Assembly (NCBI RefSeq): GCF_046159835.1
Contig: NZ_JBJXCY010000001.1
Span: 744,001 to 808,000, forward strand
DNA from: JACKJK01 sp046159835
Lineage (GTDB): Bacteria > Pseudomonadota > Alphaproteobacteria > Rhizobiales > Tepidamorphaceae
Direction of reading: 5' to 3'
Length of the DNA stretch: 64,000 bases
In this document: positions 41,918 through 50,973 of the stretch, in pieces
Layout of the letters: every line of letters starts with the position of its first letter
Numbering within the stretch: the stretch's first letter is position 1
The notes under the pieces: model-generated
What the model saw: the letters and a program-made list of their open reading frames with translations, nothing else
The model's database searches: none
Told to the model about the DNA's origin: nothing
Program-made: the position numbers and the translations under genes

Positions 41918-42155
41918 GGCCGTTCGAGCCCTTGAATTCCATCTTCGCGGCATCGCATTGGATTTTCATTGCAGGAAGGCGTCCTTGGCGCAAATATTAG
42001 GTTCAGGGTGTCAAAATTGATTGACGCCGGATTCGCGAAAGCCTCATTTCAGACGGGTTGAGCGCCAAGAATGCAGTTTTCGCGTTCTTGCGTATCCGGT
42101 TCATGGCTATTCGCCCGCCGGCAAATTGCTGCCCTGACCGCTTTGGACCCACTGA

Positions 42156-43196
42156 ATGAACCGATCCCGCCTGTCTCGCATCGTTGCACAATATCGCCGG
42201 TCCGCCCGGCAAATGGCGGAAGGGGACGTTCAGCATCTAGCGCCGGCCATTCCCCCGTTCGTCGTCCACGTTGCCTTCGGCATCATGCTGGCCGGCCTCG
42301 GCATCCTGCTGCGCCTGCTGATCGACCGGATCTGGTCGGGTGCCGGGCCGTTCGGGCTGATGGTTCCGGTGGTGCTGGTGGCAACGCTGTTCGGGCGCCT
42401 GTCGGCCGGCATGGTGTGCCTGACGATCACGTCTGTCTATGCCTGGTATTACGTGCTGCCCGCGCCGCGCTCCTTCGCCTTCGAAAATCCGTCAGATGGC
42501 CCGCGCGTCATTGTCAACATCGGGGCGGGCATATTCGTGGTGCTGCTCGCCGAACTGTTCCGGCGCACCATGCAGGCATCCATGTCGGACCGCGAGTTCC
42601 TGCTGCGTGAGCTCGAACACCGTGTGAAGAACAACTTCGCGTCAGTCGTCTCTTTCCTGCGCCTGCAGATGCGCCAGCATGCCGACGACCCTATCGTTCT
42701 CTCGGCACTGCAGACGGCGATTGGCCGCGTGGAAAGCTATTCCACCGCCAACACCTACCTCTACCGCCAGTCGCGCTATTCCGGCGATATCGACATGCAG
42801 GACTATCTCGGCGCGCTGGTGAAGTCGCTGGAGGAGGCCAGCCTCGTCGAAAACGACATTCGCATCGATTGCGAGTTCGCCGATATCGTCATGCCGCGCG
42901 AACAGGCGATTTCCGTTGGCCTGATCGTCAACGAGCTTGTCACCAATGCCATCAAGCACGCCTTCGGTGATGGCCGGTCCGGCCATATCGATATCAAGCT
43001 TTCGCGTTCGCCCGACGGCGCGATGCTGACAGTCAGCGACAACGGGCACGGCATGCAGACGGAAGACCAGAGAGAGACACTGGGGACCAGTCTCGTGCGT
43101 GCGCTCGCCCGCCAGGCCGAGGGAGAAATCGAAATGGTCTCCGGCGAAGACGGCACCTCCGTCACCTTGCTCTTCCACCCCGATTTCCACGGCTGA
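42156..43196 (+). CDS. Membrane sensor histidine kinase, HWE/HisKA_2 type with DUF4118-like N-terminus
   Basis: A 346-aa kinase. Four closely spaced helices (PFVVHVAFGIMLAGLGILLRLLID through VNIGAGIFVVLLAELF) with the YAWYYVLPAPRSFAFENP signature form a KdpD/DUF4118-like membrane module. The kinase core follows: phospho-acceptor LRELEHRVKNNFASVVSFLRLQ, N-box GLIVNELVTNAIKHAF and VSDNGHGM. HWE/HisKA_2 kinases often feed the PhyR general-stress pathway. No regulator is adjacent. The ATG at 42156 is the first suitable start. Confidence 0.9.
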   Translation: MNRSRLSRIVAQYRRSARQMAEGDVQHLAPAIPPFVVHVAFGIMLAGLGILLRLLIDRIWSGAGPFGLMVPVVLVATLFGRLSAGMVCLTITSVYAWYYVLPAPRSFAFENPSDGPRVIVNIGAGIFVVLLAELFRRTMQASMSDREFLLRELEHRVKNNFASVVSFLRLQMRQHADDPIVLSALQTAIGRVESYSTANTYLYRQSRYSGDIDMQDYLGALVKSLEEASLVENDIRIDCEFADIVMPREQAISVGLIVNELVTNAIKHAFGDGRSGHIDIKLSRSPDGAMLTVSDNGHGMQTEDQRETLGTSLVRALARQAEGEIEMVSGEDGTSVTLLFHPDFHG

Positions 43197-43283
43197 TCGT
43201 CAGGCGCTTTCCCCGTCCGCATTGCCTGTGCCACTGTGCCCCGCGCGGCAGAATGGTCTGCGCGAGTGACGAGGGTTTCGAAC

Positions 43284-44213
43284 GTGAAGATCGCCACAGT
43301 GGCAACCGGCGGCATTGGCGGTTTTCTCGCCGTCCGCCTGACCGAAGCCGGGCATCAGGTCGCAACGATTGCGCGCGGGCGCCATCTCGCCGCGATCCGC
43401 GCCGATGGTCTCAAGCTGAGCGCCCACGACGGCGAGCATCTCGTTGCCCCGTGGATGGCGACCGACGACACCGGCGAGGTCGGCGCGGTCGATGCGATCA
43501 TCTTCGGCGTGAAGTGCAGCGGGCTGGAAGCTGCCGCCGAGCTTTGCCGCCCCATGCTGGGTGACGACACCATCGTCATCCCGTTCCTGAATGGCGTGGA
43601 AGCCTCCGACCGGCTGGCGCAGATCCTGCCCGAGCGCAATGTCGGCAACGGTGTCGCGTTCATTTCCACGACCATCGCCGAACCCGGCCTGATCTCCCAG
43701 ACGGGCGAGTTCAACCGGTTCGTCTTCGCCGAGCGCGACAGCACCCCCTCAGGCCGCGTGGATGCACTGCGCGCGGCGATCAACGATGCCGGTTCGGTCG
43801 CGCCGCCGACGGACGATATCGAGCGGGAGTTGTGGACCAAGTTCGTGCTGTTCTCGGCTGTATCCGGTGTCACGGCGGGTGCGCGCTGCACCATCGGCGA
43901 CATCATGGCCAGCCAACCCTTGAGCGCGACGTTTCAGACCATCGTCGCGGAAACCGCAGCGCTTGGCCGCAAGCGCGGCGTCGCGCTGCCCGATAGTGTC
44001 GAGGCCGATACATGGGCCTTCGCGCAAGGGCTGCCCGCCCCGATGCGCGCCTCCACCGCGGTTGATCTCGAACACGGCAATCCGCTGGAAGTCGACTGGA
44101 TTTCCGGGGCCGTCGCGCGCCTGTCAGCCGAAGCCGGACTGGCAGCCCCCGTCAACGCGACCATCCACGCCCTGCTCAGCCCTTTCTCAGCGGGCAAAGC
44201 GCCGCGCGGCTGA
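43284..44213 (+). CDS. Ketopantoate reductase family protein
   Basis: A 309-aa NADPH-dependent 2-dehydropantoate 2-reductase homologue. The N-terminal Rossmann motif is KIATVATGGIGGFLAVRL (GxGxxG form GGIGGF), then FLNGVEASDRL, the family lysine/glutamate region ELWTKFVLFSAVSGVTAG and the C-terminal EVDWISGAVARLSAEAGL. PanE makes pantoate for CoA synthesis, but many paralogues reduce other 2-oxoacids. The start is GTG at 43284 with GAGGG about 8 nt upstream. It overlaps the convergent EamA gene by 27 bp at the 3' end. Confidence 0.9.
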   Translation: MKIATVATGGIGGFLAVRLTEAGHQVATIARGRHLAAIRADGLKLSAHDGEHLVAPWMATDDTGEVGAVDAIIFGVKCSGLEAAAELCRPMLGDDTIVIPFLNGVEASDRLAQILPERNVGNGVAFISTTIAEPGLISQTGEFNRFVFAERDSTPSGRVDALRAAINDAGSVAPPTDDIERELWTKFVLFSAVSGVTAGARCTIGDIMASQPLSATFQTIVAETAALGRKRGVALPDSVEADTWAFAQGLPAPMRASTAVDLEHGNPLEVDWISGAVARLSAEAGLAAPVNATIHALLSPFSAGKAPRG

Positions 44214-45050
44214 CACGCAGGCGATGACGGCGAGTGCCGCGGCCAGCATCGGCCATGTCACCGCTTCACCGAGCAGGAGCGCGGCGAGCGCGAACCCCAT
44301 GAACGGCTGGAGCAGCTGCAACTGGCCGATGGACGCGATGCCGCCTTGTGCAAGTCCGCGATACCAGAAGACAAAGCCGATCAGCATGCTGAACAGCGAC
44401 ACGTAGCCAAGGCTGATCCAGGCCGGCGTGCCGACATCGGCGAAGGTCGCGGGCAAGGTGGCGACTGTGAGCGCGAGCATCACCGGCAGCGACAGCACCA
44501 GCGCCCACGAGATCACCTGCCAGCCGCCCAGCGTGCGCGACAGCCGCGCGCCTTCCGCATATCCGAGCCCGCACGCGACGATGGCCGCCAGCATCAGCAG
44601 GTTGCCGGTCGCCGCTGCCTGAACGCCCTGTGTCAGGGCATAGACGCCCACCACCGCGGTACCGAGCAGCGAAAACACCCAGAAGGCGGGCTTGGGGCGC
44701 TCGCCGCCGCGAACGACCGCGAAGATGGCGGTCGCCAGCGGCAGAAGCCCGATGAACACGATCGAGTTCGCCGAGGTGATGTGCTGAAGCGCCAGCGCCG
44801 TCAGCAGCGGGAAGCCGACTACCACGCCCAGCGCGACCACGATGAGCGACAGCAGGTCGCCGCGCGCCGGCCGCGCCCGCGAGAACCGCATCAGCAGCAA
44901 TGCGCCCAGCAGCCCCGCGATTGCAGCGCGCGCGACCGTCAGGAACACCGGATCGAAATCCATGACCGCCACGCGCGTCGCTGGCAGCGACCCGCTGAAG
45001 ATGGCGATGCCGATGAGACCGTTGATCCAGCCGCTTGCTGCCTTGTCCAT
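44187..45050 (-). CDS. EamA/DMT family transporter (divergent to MocR regulator)
   Basis: A 287-aa protein with ten predicted helices arranged as two EamA repeats (INGLIGIAIFSGSLPATRVAVM at the start of the first, LVLSLPVMLALTVATL in the second). DMT exporters move amino acids and other metabolites. It is divergent from a MocR gene with a dyad in the shared spacer; this pairing usually means the regulator controls the transporter. Its 3' end overlaps the ketopantoate reductase-like gene by 27 bp. Confidence 0.92.
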   Translation of the reverse strand: MDKAASGWINGLIGIAIFSGSLPATRVAVMDFDPVFLTVARAAIAGLLGALLLMRFSRARPARGDLLSLIVVALGVVVGFPLLTALALQHITSANSIVFIGLLPLATAIFAVVRGGERPKPAFWVFSLLGTAVVGVYALTQGVQAAATGNLLMLAAIVACGLGYAEGARLSRTLGGWQVISWALVLSLPVMLALTVATLPATFADVGTPAWISLGYVSLFSMLIGFVFWYRGLAQGGIASIGQLQLLQPFMGFALAALLLGEAVTWPMLAAALAVIACVSAARRFAR

Positions 45051-45121
45051 GTCGCGTCCCTCGAGAAGTTGATGACGCGGTATCGCGCGGAAGCGCTTTC
45101 ACTGGACAGGGACAGTGCTAT

Positions 45122-45139
45122 ACAGTTCCGCCAAACTGT
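45122..45139. promoter_or_regulatory. Inverted repeat in the eamA-mocR spacer, candidate MocR operator
   Basis: ACAGTT-CCGCCA-AACTGT is a perfect 6-bp dyad 22 bp before the MocR start. It is preceded by a doubled GGACAG (45104-45115). GntR/MocR proteins bind such short dyads or direct repeats between divergent genes. Confidence 0.5.
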
Positions 45140-45161
45140 TATGGATACGAAGGGCATACAG

Positions 45162-46547
45162 ATGGCAGGCGAGACGGCTGAACGCACGCTCATTTCGGAC
45201 GTGATGGCATCGGTGCGCCAGCGCATCGCAGGCCGCAGCCTCGCGGCAGGCGCGAAGCTGCCCTCCATCCGGCAGATGGCCGCGCGCATGGAAGTCTCCA
45301 CCTCCACCGTGGTGGAAGCCTACGAGCGCCTCGTCGCCGAAGGGCTGGTTCATTCGCGCCCCGGTTCCGGCTTCTACGTCGCCAATCAGGCGGCACCGAT
45401 GGAGCTGTCTGATGTTGGCCCGAGGCTCGACCGCGCCGTCGACCCGCTATGGGTGTCGCGCCAGTCGCTGGATGCAGGCGACAAGATGCTGCGGCCCGGC
45501 TGCGGCTGGCTGCCGCCCGAAAGCCTGCCGCACGATGCGTTGCGCAAGGCGCTGCGCAAGCTGTCGCGGGCGGGCGATGCGGCGCTGACCGAATATGGCT
45601 CGCCGCTGGGCCTCGCGCCCCTGCGCCAGCTGATCTCGCAGCGCCTCGATGCAAAAGGCGTCGAGGTACCCGCCGACCAGGTGATCCTGACCGAATCCGG
45701 CACCCAGAGCATCGACCTGCTGTGCCGCTTCCTGCTCGATCCCGGCGACACGGTCCTGCTCGACGACCCGTGTTACTTCAATTTCCAGGCGCTGCTGAAG
45801 GCCCACCGGGTGAAGGTCGTCAGCGTTCCGTACACAGCCAACGGGCCGGACCTCGAGCGCTTCGCAGAGACCTTGGCGGCGCACCGCCCGCGCCTCTACA
45901 TCACCAATTCCGCGATCCACAACCCGACCGGCGCGGTGCTCTCGCCCGTTGTCGCGCACCGTGTCCTGAAGCTCGCGGAGCAGTTCGCGACGACCATCGT
46001 CGAGGACGATATCTTCGCCGATTTCGAGCACACGCCCGCACCAAGACTGGCCGCCTTCGACGGGTTCGAGCGGGTCATCCAGATCGGGTCGTTCTCCAAG
46101 ACGCTGTCGGCTTCGGGCCGGTGCGGGTTCATCGCCGTACGCCCGGACTGGGTGGACGGGCTGGTCGATTTGAAGATCGCGACCTCGTTCGGCAGCGGGC
46201 GGATGGGCAGCGAGATCGTTCTCGCCGTGCTGACGGACGGCGGCTACCGCAAGCACGTCACGGCGCTGCGCGATGACCTGTCCCGCGCCATGCGCGACTG
46301 CGCGACGCGCCTCAAGGAAATCGGCATCGAACCCTGGTTGATGCCCGACGCCGGGATGTTCCTGTGGTGCCGCTTGCCGGATGGGCTGGAAGCTTCGGAC
46401 GTGGCGCGAAAGGCGCTGGCAGAAGACGTGGTGCTGGCGCCGGGCAATGCCTTCAGCGTCGCGCAGACGGCCGGCAATTTCATGCGCTTCAACGTCGCGC
46501 AGTGCCCGCCGCGCGTCTTCGAGGTGCTGCGCCGGATCATCGGCTAG
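45162..46547 (+). CDS. MocR-type regulator (GntR winged helix fused to aminotransferase-like domain)
   Basis: A 461-aa regulator. The N-terminal GntR wHTH (residues ~15-80) reads KLPSIRQMAARMEVSTSTVVEAYERLVAEGLVHSRPGSGFYV. After a linker comes a fold-type I aminotransferase domain with ESGTQSIDLLCRFLLDPGD, ITNSAIHNPTGA and the PLP lysine in GSFSKTLSASGRCGF (about Lys313). The PLP domain acts as an effector sensor. The start at 45162 has AAGGG 8 nt upstream; ATG at 45141 lacks a ribosome site and overlaps the dyad. The target is probably the divergent EamA transporter. Confidence 0.92.
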   Translation: MAGETAERTLISDVMASVRQRIAGRSLAAGAKLPSIRQMAARMEVSTSTVVEAYERLVAEGLVHSRPGSGFYVANQAAPMELSDVGPRLDRAVDPLWVSRQSLDAGDKMLRPGCGWLPPESLPHDALRKALRKLSRAGDAALTEYGSPLGLAPLRQLISQRLDAKGVEVPADQVILTESGTQSIDLLCRFLLDPGDTVLLDDPCYFNFQALLKAHRVKVVSVPYTANGPDLERFAETLAAHRPRLYITNSAIHNPTGAVLSPVVAHRVLKLAEQFATTIVEDDIFADFEHTPAPRLAAFDGFERVIQIGSFSKTLSASGRCGFIAVRPDWVDGLVDLKIATSFGSGRMGSEIVLAVLTDGGYRKHVTALRDDLSRAMRDCATRLKEIGIEPWLMPDAGMFLWCRLPDGLEASDVARKALAEDVVLAPGNAFSVAQTAGNFMRFNVAQCPPRVFEVLRRIIG

Positions 46548-46556
46548 CGGCGCGCC

Positions 46557-47372
46557 TCAGAGGAATTCGAGCAGTTCCTTCGCGACCAACTCCGGCCCTT
46601 CCAACTGCGGCAGGTGGCCAAGGCCGGGCAGGGGGCGGAAATCGCCCTTGCCGATGGCTTCGTGCAGGGCGCGCCCGCGCGCGATCGGTATCCACGGATC
46701 GTCCTCGCCCCACAGCACGCGCACATCGCAGCGAATGTCGCCGAACATCGGCTCGACCTCCGCCGTGTAGCGCTCGTCGGCCTGCGCGAACTGCCGGTAG
46801 AAGCTCGGCGCGCCATCCTCGGTGAGCCACGGCGCAACGAGCGCCTCGCGGTCTTCGGCCGCGATGTCGCCTGCCAGCGCGCCGCCGATATAGGCGTCGA
46901 CGAGGGCAGCGTGGATATGCGGCGGCAGGCCTTGGAAGGCCTCAACGTGCTTGCCGACATGCTCGAAGAAATCCGAGCCCCAAGGGCGCATGGCGACCAC
47001 GTTCAACAGCACGTAACGCTCGAACTCGCAGCCATGCAGCAGGTGCGCGCGCAGCGTGGTCGCGCCGCCGAAATCATGCGCGACGACGCGCGGCCGCTCC
47101 AGCTTCCAGTGAGCAAGCATCTCGGCGAAGACCGCGCCCTGCACGTCGAGCGAGGTGCGCTGGTCGCCACGCTTTTCAGAACGCCCATATCCCGGCATGT
47201 CGTAGAAATGGACGCGGAAACGTTCGCCAAGCGCCGGGATGACCCGGTGCCACGAATAGGACGACCACGGCCAACCATGGGCGAGAACCAGCGGCGGGCC
47301 ATCGCCTGTCGCACCGGCGGCAACCGCGCCGGCGCTGGTCTTGACCGTCTCCGTCAGGCTCCAGCCTGCCAA
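46557..47372 (-). CDS. Alpha/beta hydrolase with Asp nucleophile (epoxide hydrolase/dehalogenase type)
   Basis: A 271-aa hydrolase. The oxyanion segment is LAHGWPWSSYSWH, the nucleophile elbow VAHDFGGATT (Asp in place of Ser, as in epoxide hydrolases and haloacid/fluoroacetate dehalogenases), the acid lies in WGEDDPWIP and the catalytic His in GLGHLPQLE. The substrate is unknown. It begins 10 nt after the moeA stop on the same strand, so it rides in the molybdenum cofactor operon without an obvious functional link. Confidence 0.9.
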   Translation of the reverse strand: MAGWSLTETVKTSAGAVAAGATGDGPPLVLAHGWPWSSYSWHRVIPALGERFRVHFYDMPGYGRSEKRGDQRTSLDVQGAVFAEMLAHWKLERPRVVAHDFGGATTLRAHLLHGCEFERYVLLNVVAMRPWGSDFFEHVGKHVEAFQGLPPHIHAALVDAYIGGALAGDIAAEDREALVAPWLTEDGAPSFYRQFAQADERYTAEVEPMFGDIRCDVRVLWGEDDPWIPIARGRALHEAIGKGDFRPLPGLGHLPQLEGPELVAKELLEFL

Positions 47373-47382
47373 GCCGCTCTCC

Positions 47383-48663
47383 TCAAAGACCCAGTTCGCC
47401 GAACGGGATGAACGCGACAGGTTCGCCGCGTGAAATGCTGGTCGCGGCTTCCGGAATTTCGATCAGCCCGTCTGCCGCGCGCAGTCCGGAGATGAGGCCG
47501 GACCCGTCGCGGCTGAACTTGTCCGCCGTCAGCCCGTCCGGACCCGGCACCAGCAGCCCGCGATAGAACTCGCGCCGGTCGGCCTTCTTTTTCTCGATCT
47601 CAAAGGCCGCCGGAAGCGTGAAGCGGCGCGGCTCGAACCACAGCGCACCGCCGAGCTTGAACAGCGCCGGGCGCACGTAGAGCAGGAAGCAGACGAAGGC
47701 GGCGACCGGGTTGCCGGGCAGCCCGAAGATGGGCGTGTCGCCGATCTGCCCCATGGCCATGGGACGGCCCGGCTTGATCGCGATCTGCCACAGGTGCCGC
47801 TTGCCGAGCGCCTCGAGGCTCTCGATCAGGTGGTCTTCCTCGCCGCGACTCGCGCCGCCAGACGTGATGACGACATCGGCGGTCTCGGCTGCCTGCTTCA
47901 GGGCATCGCGAACGGTCCCGGCCTTGTCGGCGAGGATGCCGAGATCGACCACTTCGACCGGCAGTGTCTGGAGCAGCGCTTTCAACAGCGGGCGGTTGGA
48001 ATCAAAGACGCCGCCCTGGCCAAGCGTGCCGCCGGCTTCCACCAGTTCGTCACCGGAGGAATAGACCGCGACCTTCAGCTTCTTGAAGCAGCGCACGCTG
48101 CCGCGCCCGACGGAGGCGGCGGCTGCCACGTCCTGCGGGCGGAACACCTGGCCGGGGTCGATCAGTGTCGCACCTTCTGCGAGGTCCTCGCCCGCGCGGC
48201 GGCGGTTGGCACCGGGCTTCAGCCCGATGGGAATCGTCACCTGCTTGAGATCCTCGATCTCGTCGCTCTCGCCAGCGTCGCAATCCTCCTGCATGACGAC
48301 GGTGTCTGCCCCGGCGGGCATCATCGCGCCGGTGAAGATGCGGGCAGCCGACGCCGCAGGCAGCGGCTCGCGCGCCGGGTGGCCGGCCGCGACGCGCATT
48401 GCGACGAACAGCGTCGTCGGGGCGTTGTCGTTCAGGTCCGCGTGGCGCACGGCATAACCGTCCACTGCGGAATTGTCGTAGGCTGGCACGTTGCGCGGGG
48501 CGCGCACGTCTTCCGCCGCGATGCGCCCAAGCGCGTCGTCCAGCGAAACGTATTCATCTCCGGCGATGGCGGTGAGGCGGTCGCGCAGGATCGTCAGCAC
48601 CTCGTTATGGCGCAACCGGTCCTTGTCGTGCAGGAAGCAGTCGTCGAGAAGCTTGCGGGTCAT
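47383..48663 (-). CDS. moeA: Molybdopterin molybdotransferase MoeA
   Basis: A 426-aa enzyme that inserts molybdate into adenylylated molybdopterin. It has the MoeA start ALGRIAAEDVRAPRNVPAYDNSAVDGYAV, the central IFTGAMMPAGADTVVMQE, the MoCF-binding motif VITSGGASRGEEDHL and GLPGNPVAAFVCF. The length is close to E. coli MoeA (411). Its ATG overlaps the mobB stop in an ATGA junction. It would serve formate dehydrogenase and other molybdoenzymes. Confidence 0.96.
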   Translation of the reverse strand: MTRKLLDDCFLHDKDRLRHNEVLTILRDRLTAIAGDEYVSLDDALGRIAAEDVRAPRNVPAYDNSAVDGYAVRHADLNDNAPTTLFVAMRVAAGHPAREPLPAASAARIFTGAMMPAGADTVVMQEDCDAGESDEIEDLKQVTIPIGLKPGANRRRAGEDLAEGATLIDPGQVFRPQDVAAAASVGRGSVRCFKKLKVAVYSSGDELVEAGGTLGQGGVFDSNRPLLKALLQTLPVEVVDLGILADKAGTVRDALKQAAETADVVITSGGASRGEEDHLIESLEALGKRHLWQIAIKPGRPMAMGQIGDTPIFGLPGNPVAAFVCFLLYVRPALFKLGGALWFEPRRFTLPAAFEIEKKKADRREFYRGLLVPGPDGLTADKFSRDGSGLISGLRAADGLIEIPEAATSISRGEPVAFIPFGELGL

Positions 48664-49220
48664 CCTGCCTGCCTATTTGCGTCCGCGCGTGCGCCGGACA
48701 AGCCACTGGTCGCGCCAACGAAGTCGCAGATCGCAGCAATGTCGTCGATCTGGAATACGGGCAGGCCGTCCGGATTGGTGCCGTCGGCTGCGCTGCCGGT
48801 CTCAGACGCGATCGCCGCGATGTTCATGTCGGACAATGTCATGGGGTCGCCCTTGCGGGCGTCGGCCCGGCGGCATTCGATCTTGGGATGCGCCTCGCGC
48901 TTGTAGCCTTCCACGATGACGATATCGCAGGGACTGAGCCGCGCGATGATCGCCTCCATGGATGGTTCCTCGTCGCCGCGCAGTTCGTGCATGATCGCCC
49001 AGCGCGCACCGCCGACGATGGCCGTCTCGGTCGCGCCCGCCTCGCGGTGGCGGAAGGAGTCCGTGCCCGGCTTGTCGATGTCGAAGGCATGGTGCGCGTG
49101 CTTGACGGACGCGACGGTGAACCCGCGTGCGGTCAGTTCCGCGATGATCCGTTCGGTCAGCGTGGTCTTTCCGGAATTCTTCCATCCGGTGACGCCGAAA
49201 ATGGGGGGCAGGGGAGGCAT
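48660..49220 (-). CDS. mobB: Molybdopterin-guanine dinucleotide biosynthesis protein MobB
   Basis: A 186-aa P-loop GTPase: FGVTGWKNSGKTTLTERII (Walker A), VASVKHAHHAFDIDKPGTDSFRHREAGA, and CDIVIVEGYKREAHPKIE. It assists MobA in attaching GMP to the molybdenum cofactor. It overlaps moeA by 4 nt and is 53 bp after mobA, within one minus-strand operon. Confidence 0.95.
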   Translation of the reverse strand: MPPLPPIFGVTGWKNSGKTTLTERIIAELTARGFTVASVKHAHHAFDIDKPGTDSFRHREAGATETAIVGGARWAIMHELRGDEEPSMEAIIARLSPCDIVIVEGYKREAHPKIECRRADARKGDPMTLSDMNIAAIASETGSAADGTNPDGLPVFQIDDIAAICDFVGATSGLSGARADANRQAG

Positions 49221-49273
49221 TTCGAAGTTATGACCGCACTGGGGCCGGAGGGGAAGCGCAAAGCTTCATTGCG

Positions 49274-49909
49274 TCACGCACCGGCAGCGGCAAGCGCCTC
49301 GGCGGTCGCGATCTCTTCCGGCGTGTTGACGTTGAAGAACGGGTCGGCAGATGCCGCGCCATCACCGATCATGTCGAAGGCGCAGCGGGCGTTGTCGTGA
49401 CGGTCGACGAAGGCGAGGACCTTGCGGGTTTCGCCGCGCGTCAGGAAGTCTTCCAGGTCGTCCGCAAAGGCCACCGGCCACAGCCCAAAGACCGGGTGCA
49501 CGCGTCCGTCGGATTCCGCCAGAACGATGCGGTCGTGTCCGTCAGCTTTCGCGAGCAGGCGAGATGCGAGGTCGCGTGGGAAGAACGGGGTGTCGCTCGC
49601 AGCGCTGAGGACATAGCGCGCGTCTCCCGCCTCTTCCCCCCAGCGCAGGCCAGCAAGAACACCAGCCAGCGGACCGGCAAAGCCTTCAATCGGGTCCGGC
49701 ACCACCGGCAATGCGTACTCGGCAAAGCGCGCCGGGTCGCCGTTGGCATTCAGCGCCAGCGTGCCGACTTGCGGCTTCAGGCGATCGATGACGCGCGCCA
49801 GCATCGGCTGCCCGCCAACGTCCAGCAGTGGCTTGTCGCCGCCGCCCATGCGCCGCGACAGCCCGCCCGCGAGGATGACGCCCGCGATTTCCCCGGTCGG
49901 CTCACTCAT
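49274..49909 (-). CDS. mobA: Molybdenum cofactor guanylyltransferase MobA
   Basis: A 211-aa nucleotidyltransferase. The GTP-binding motif is VILAGGLSRRMGGGDKPLL, with DTPFFPRDLASRL (metal-site Asp) and FFNVNTPEEI. It converts Mo-molybdopterin to the bis-MGD cofactor used by DMSO-reductase-family enzymes such as formate dehydrogenase. It overlaps the fdhD 3' end by 8 nt, which couples cofactor maturation to sulfuration. Confidence 0.95.
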   Translation of the reverse strand: MSEPTGEIAGVILAGGLSRRMGGGDKPLLDVGGQPMLARVIDRLKPQVGTLALNANGDPARFAEYALPVVPDPIEGFAGPLAGVLAGLRWGEEAGDARYVLSAASDTPFFPRDLASRLLAKADGHDRIVLAESDGRVHPVFGLWPVAFADDLEDFLTRGETRKVLAFVDRHDNARCAFDMIGDGAASADPFFNVNTPEEIATAEALAAAGA

Positions 49910-50834
49910 CGCGCGCGCCCCGCCGGCCGTGCTTCCTGTCTTCCTCGGCGACGAAGTTCGGGTCGGCGTCGAAGTCGATCCGGTCCTCGCCCGCCAGCGC
50001 CACGAAGCGTTTGCCCCGCGCGCGCCCGATCAGCGTCAGCCCGGCCTGGCGCGCCAGTTCCACGCCCCACGCGGTGAAGCCCGAGCGCGACACGAGGATG
50101 GGAATGCCCATCATCACGGTCTTGATTACCATCTCGGATGTCAGGCGGCCGGTCGTGTAGAAGATCTTGTCGGCAGCATCGACGCCGTTCATGAACATCC
50201 AGCCGGCGATCTTGTCGACGGCGTTGTGGCGGCCGACATCCTCCATGTAGACCAGCGGCCGGTCGCCCTGGCACAGCACGCAACCGTGGATCGCGCCGGC
50301 TGTGAGATAGAGGCTCGGCGCGGTGTTGATCGCCTTGGTCAGCGTGTAGAGCCACGAGGTCTTGAGCCGCGCGTCCTGCGGCAGCGACACCGTCTCGAAA
50401 TGCTCCATCACATCGCCGAAGATGGTGCCCTGCGCGCAGCCCGAGGTGCGCACCTTCTTCTTCATCTTGTCTTCGTAGTTGGTCGCACGTTCCGTGCGCA
50501 CCACCACCACGCCAAGATCGTCATCGTGGTCGATGCCGGTGATGACGTCGTCGGGTTTCAGCATGTTCTGGTTGAGCAGGTAGCCGACGGCCAGCAGGTC
50601 CGGATGGTCGCCGATGGTCATCATCGTCACGACTTCCTGCGAGTTGAGATAGAGCGTCAGCGCGCGCTCCTGCACGACGCGGATCTCGACGTTCGCGCCG
50701 GTGTGGTCGGTGCCGGTGATCGGCACCGACAGGGCAGGGTCGTCCGGGTTCGGCGCGACGATGAAGCCGGTCTCGCCGTCATCGGTGGCAGGCGCTTCGG
50801 TGTAGCTGGCTGTGGTGGAGGTGTCGGCGGCCAT
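49902..50834 (-). CDS. fdhD: Formate dehydrogenase accessory sulfurtransferase FdhD
   Basis: A 310-aa protein that passes sulfur from the cysteine desulfurase to the Mo-bisMGD of formate dehydrogenase. Family segments are ALTLYLNSQEVVTMMTIGDHPDLLAVGYLLNQ, YMEDVGRHNAVDKIAGWMF, TGRLTSEMVIKTVMMGIPILVSRSG and LTLIGRARG. The usual SGCGxCG loop reads TSGCAQGTIFGD here: the first Cys is kept, the second is absent. Other cysteines (HGCVLCQG) lie nearby. It is the first gene of the fdhD-mobA-mobB-moeA operon; the ATG at 50834 has GGAG just upstream. Confidence 0.94.
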   Translation of the reverse strand: MAADTSTTASYTEAPATDDGETGFIVAPNPDDPALSVPITGTDHTGANVEIRVVQERALTLYLNSQEVVTMMTIGDHPDLLAVGYLLNQNMLKPDDVITGIDHDDDLGVVVVRTERATNYEDKMKKKVRTSGCAQGTIFGDVMEHFETVSLPQDARLKTSWLYTLTKAINTAPSLYLTAGAIHGCVLCQGDRPLVYMEDVGRHNAVDKIAGWMFMNGVDAADKIFYTTGRLTSEMVIKTVMMGIPILVSRSGFTAWGVELARQAGLTLIGRARGKRFVALAGEDRIDFDADPNFVAEEDRKHGRRGARDE

Positions 50835-50973
50835 TCTGGCTCCGCTTCACTGGTGATGAATGTTGCCCAAGAGATAGACCGCACGCCTGCACGAGAAAAG
50901 GCGCAAGTCCGCAAAGGGAACTATGCCTCGAAGCTCGCGCATGCCAAAAGAAGCCAAACCGGGGACGACATAG

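Noticed and set aside
44346..45161. N-terminal extension of the MocR frame
   Set aside because: It runs antisense through the EamA transporter gene. The wHTH begins just after the ATG at 45162, which has a good ribosome site.
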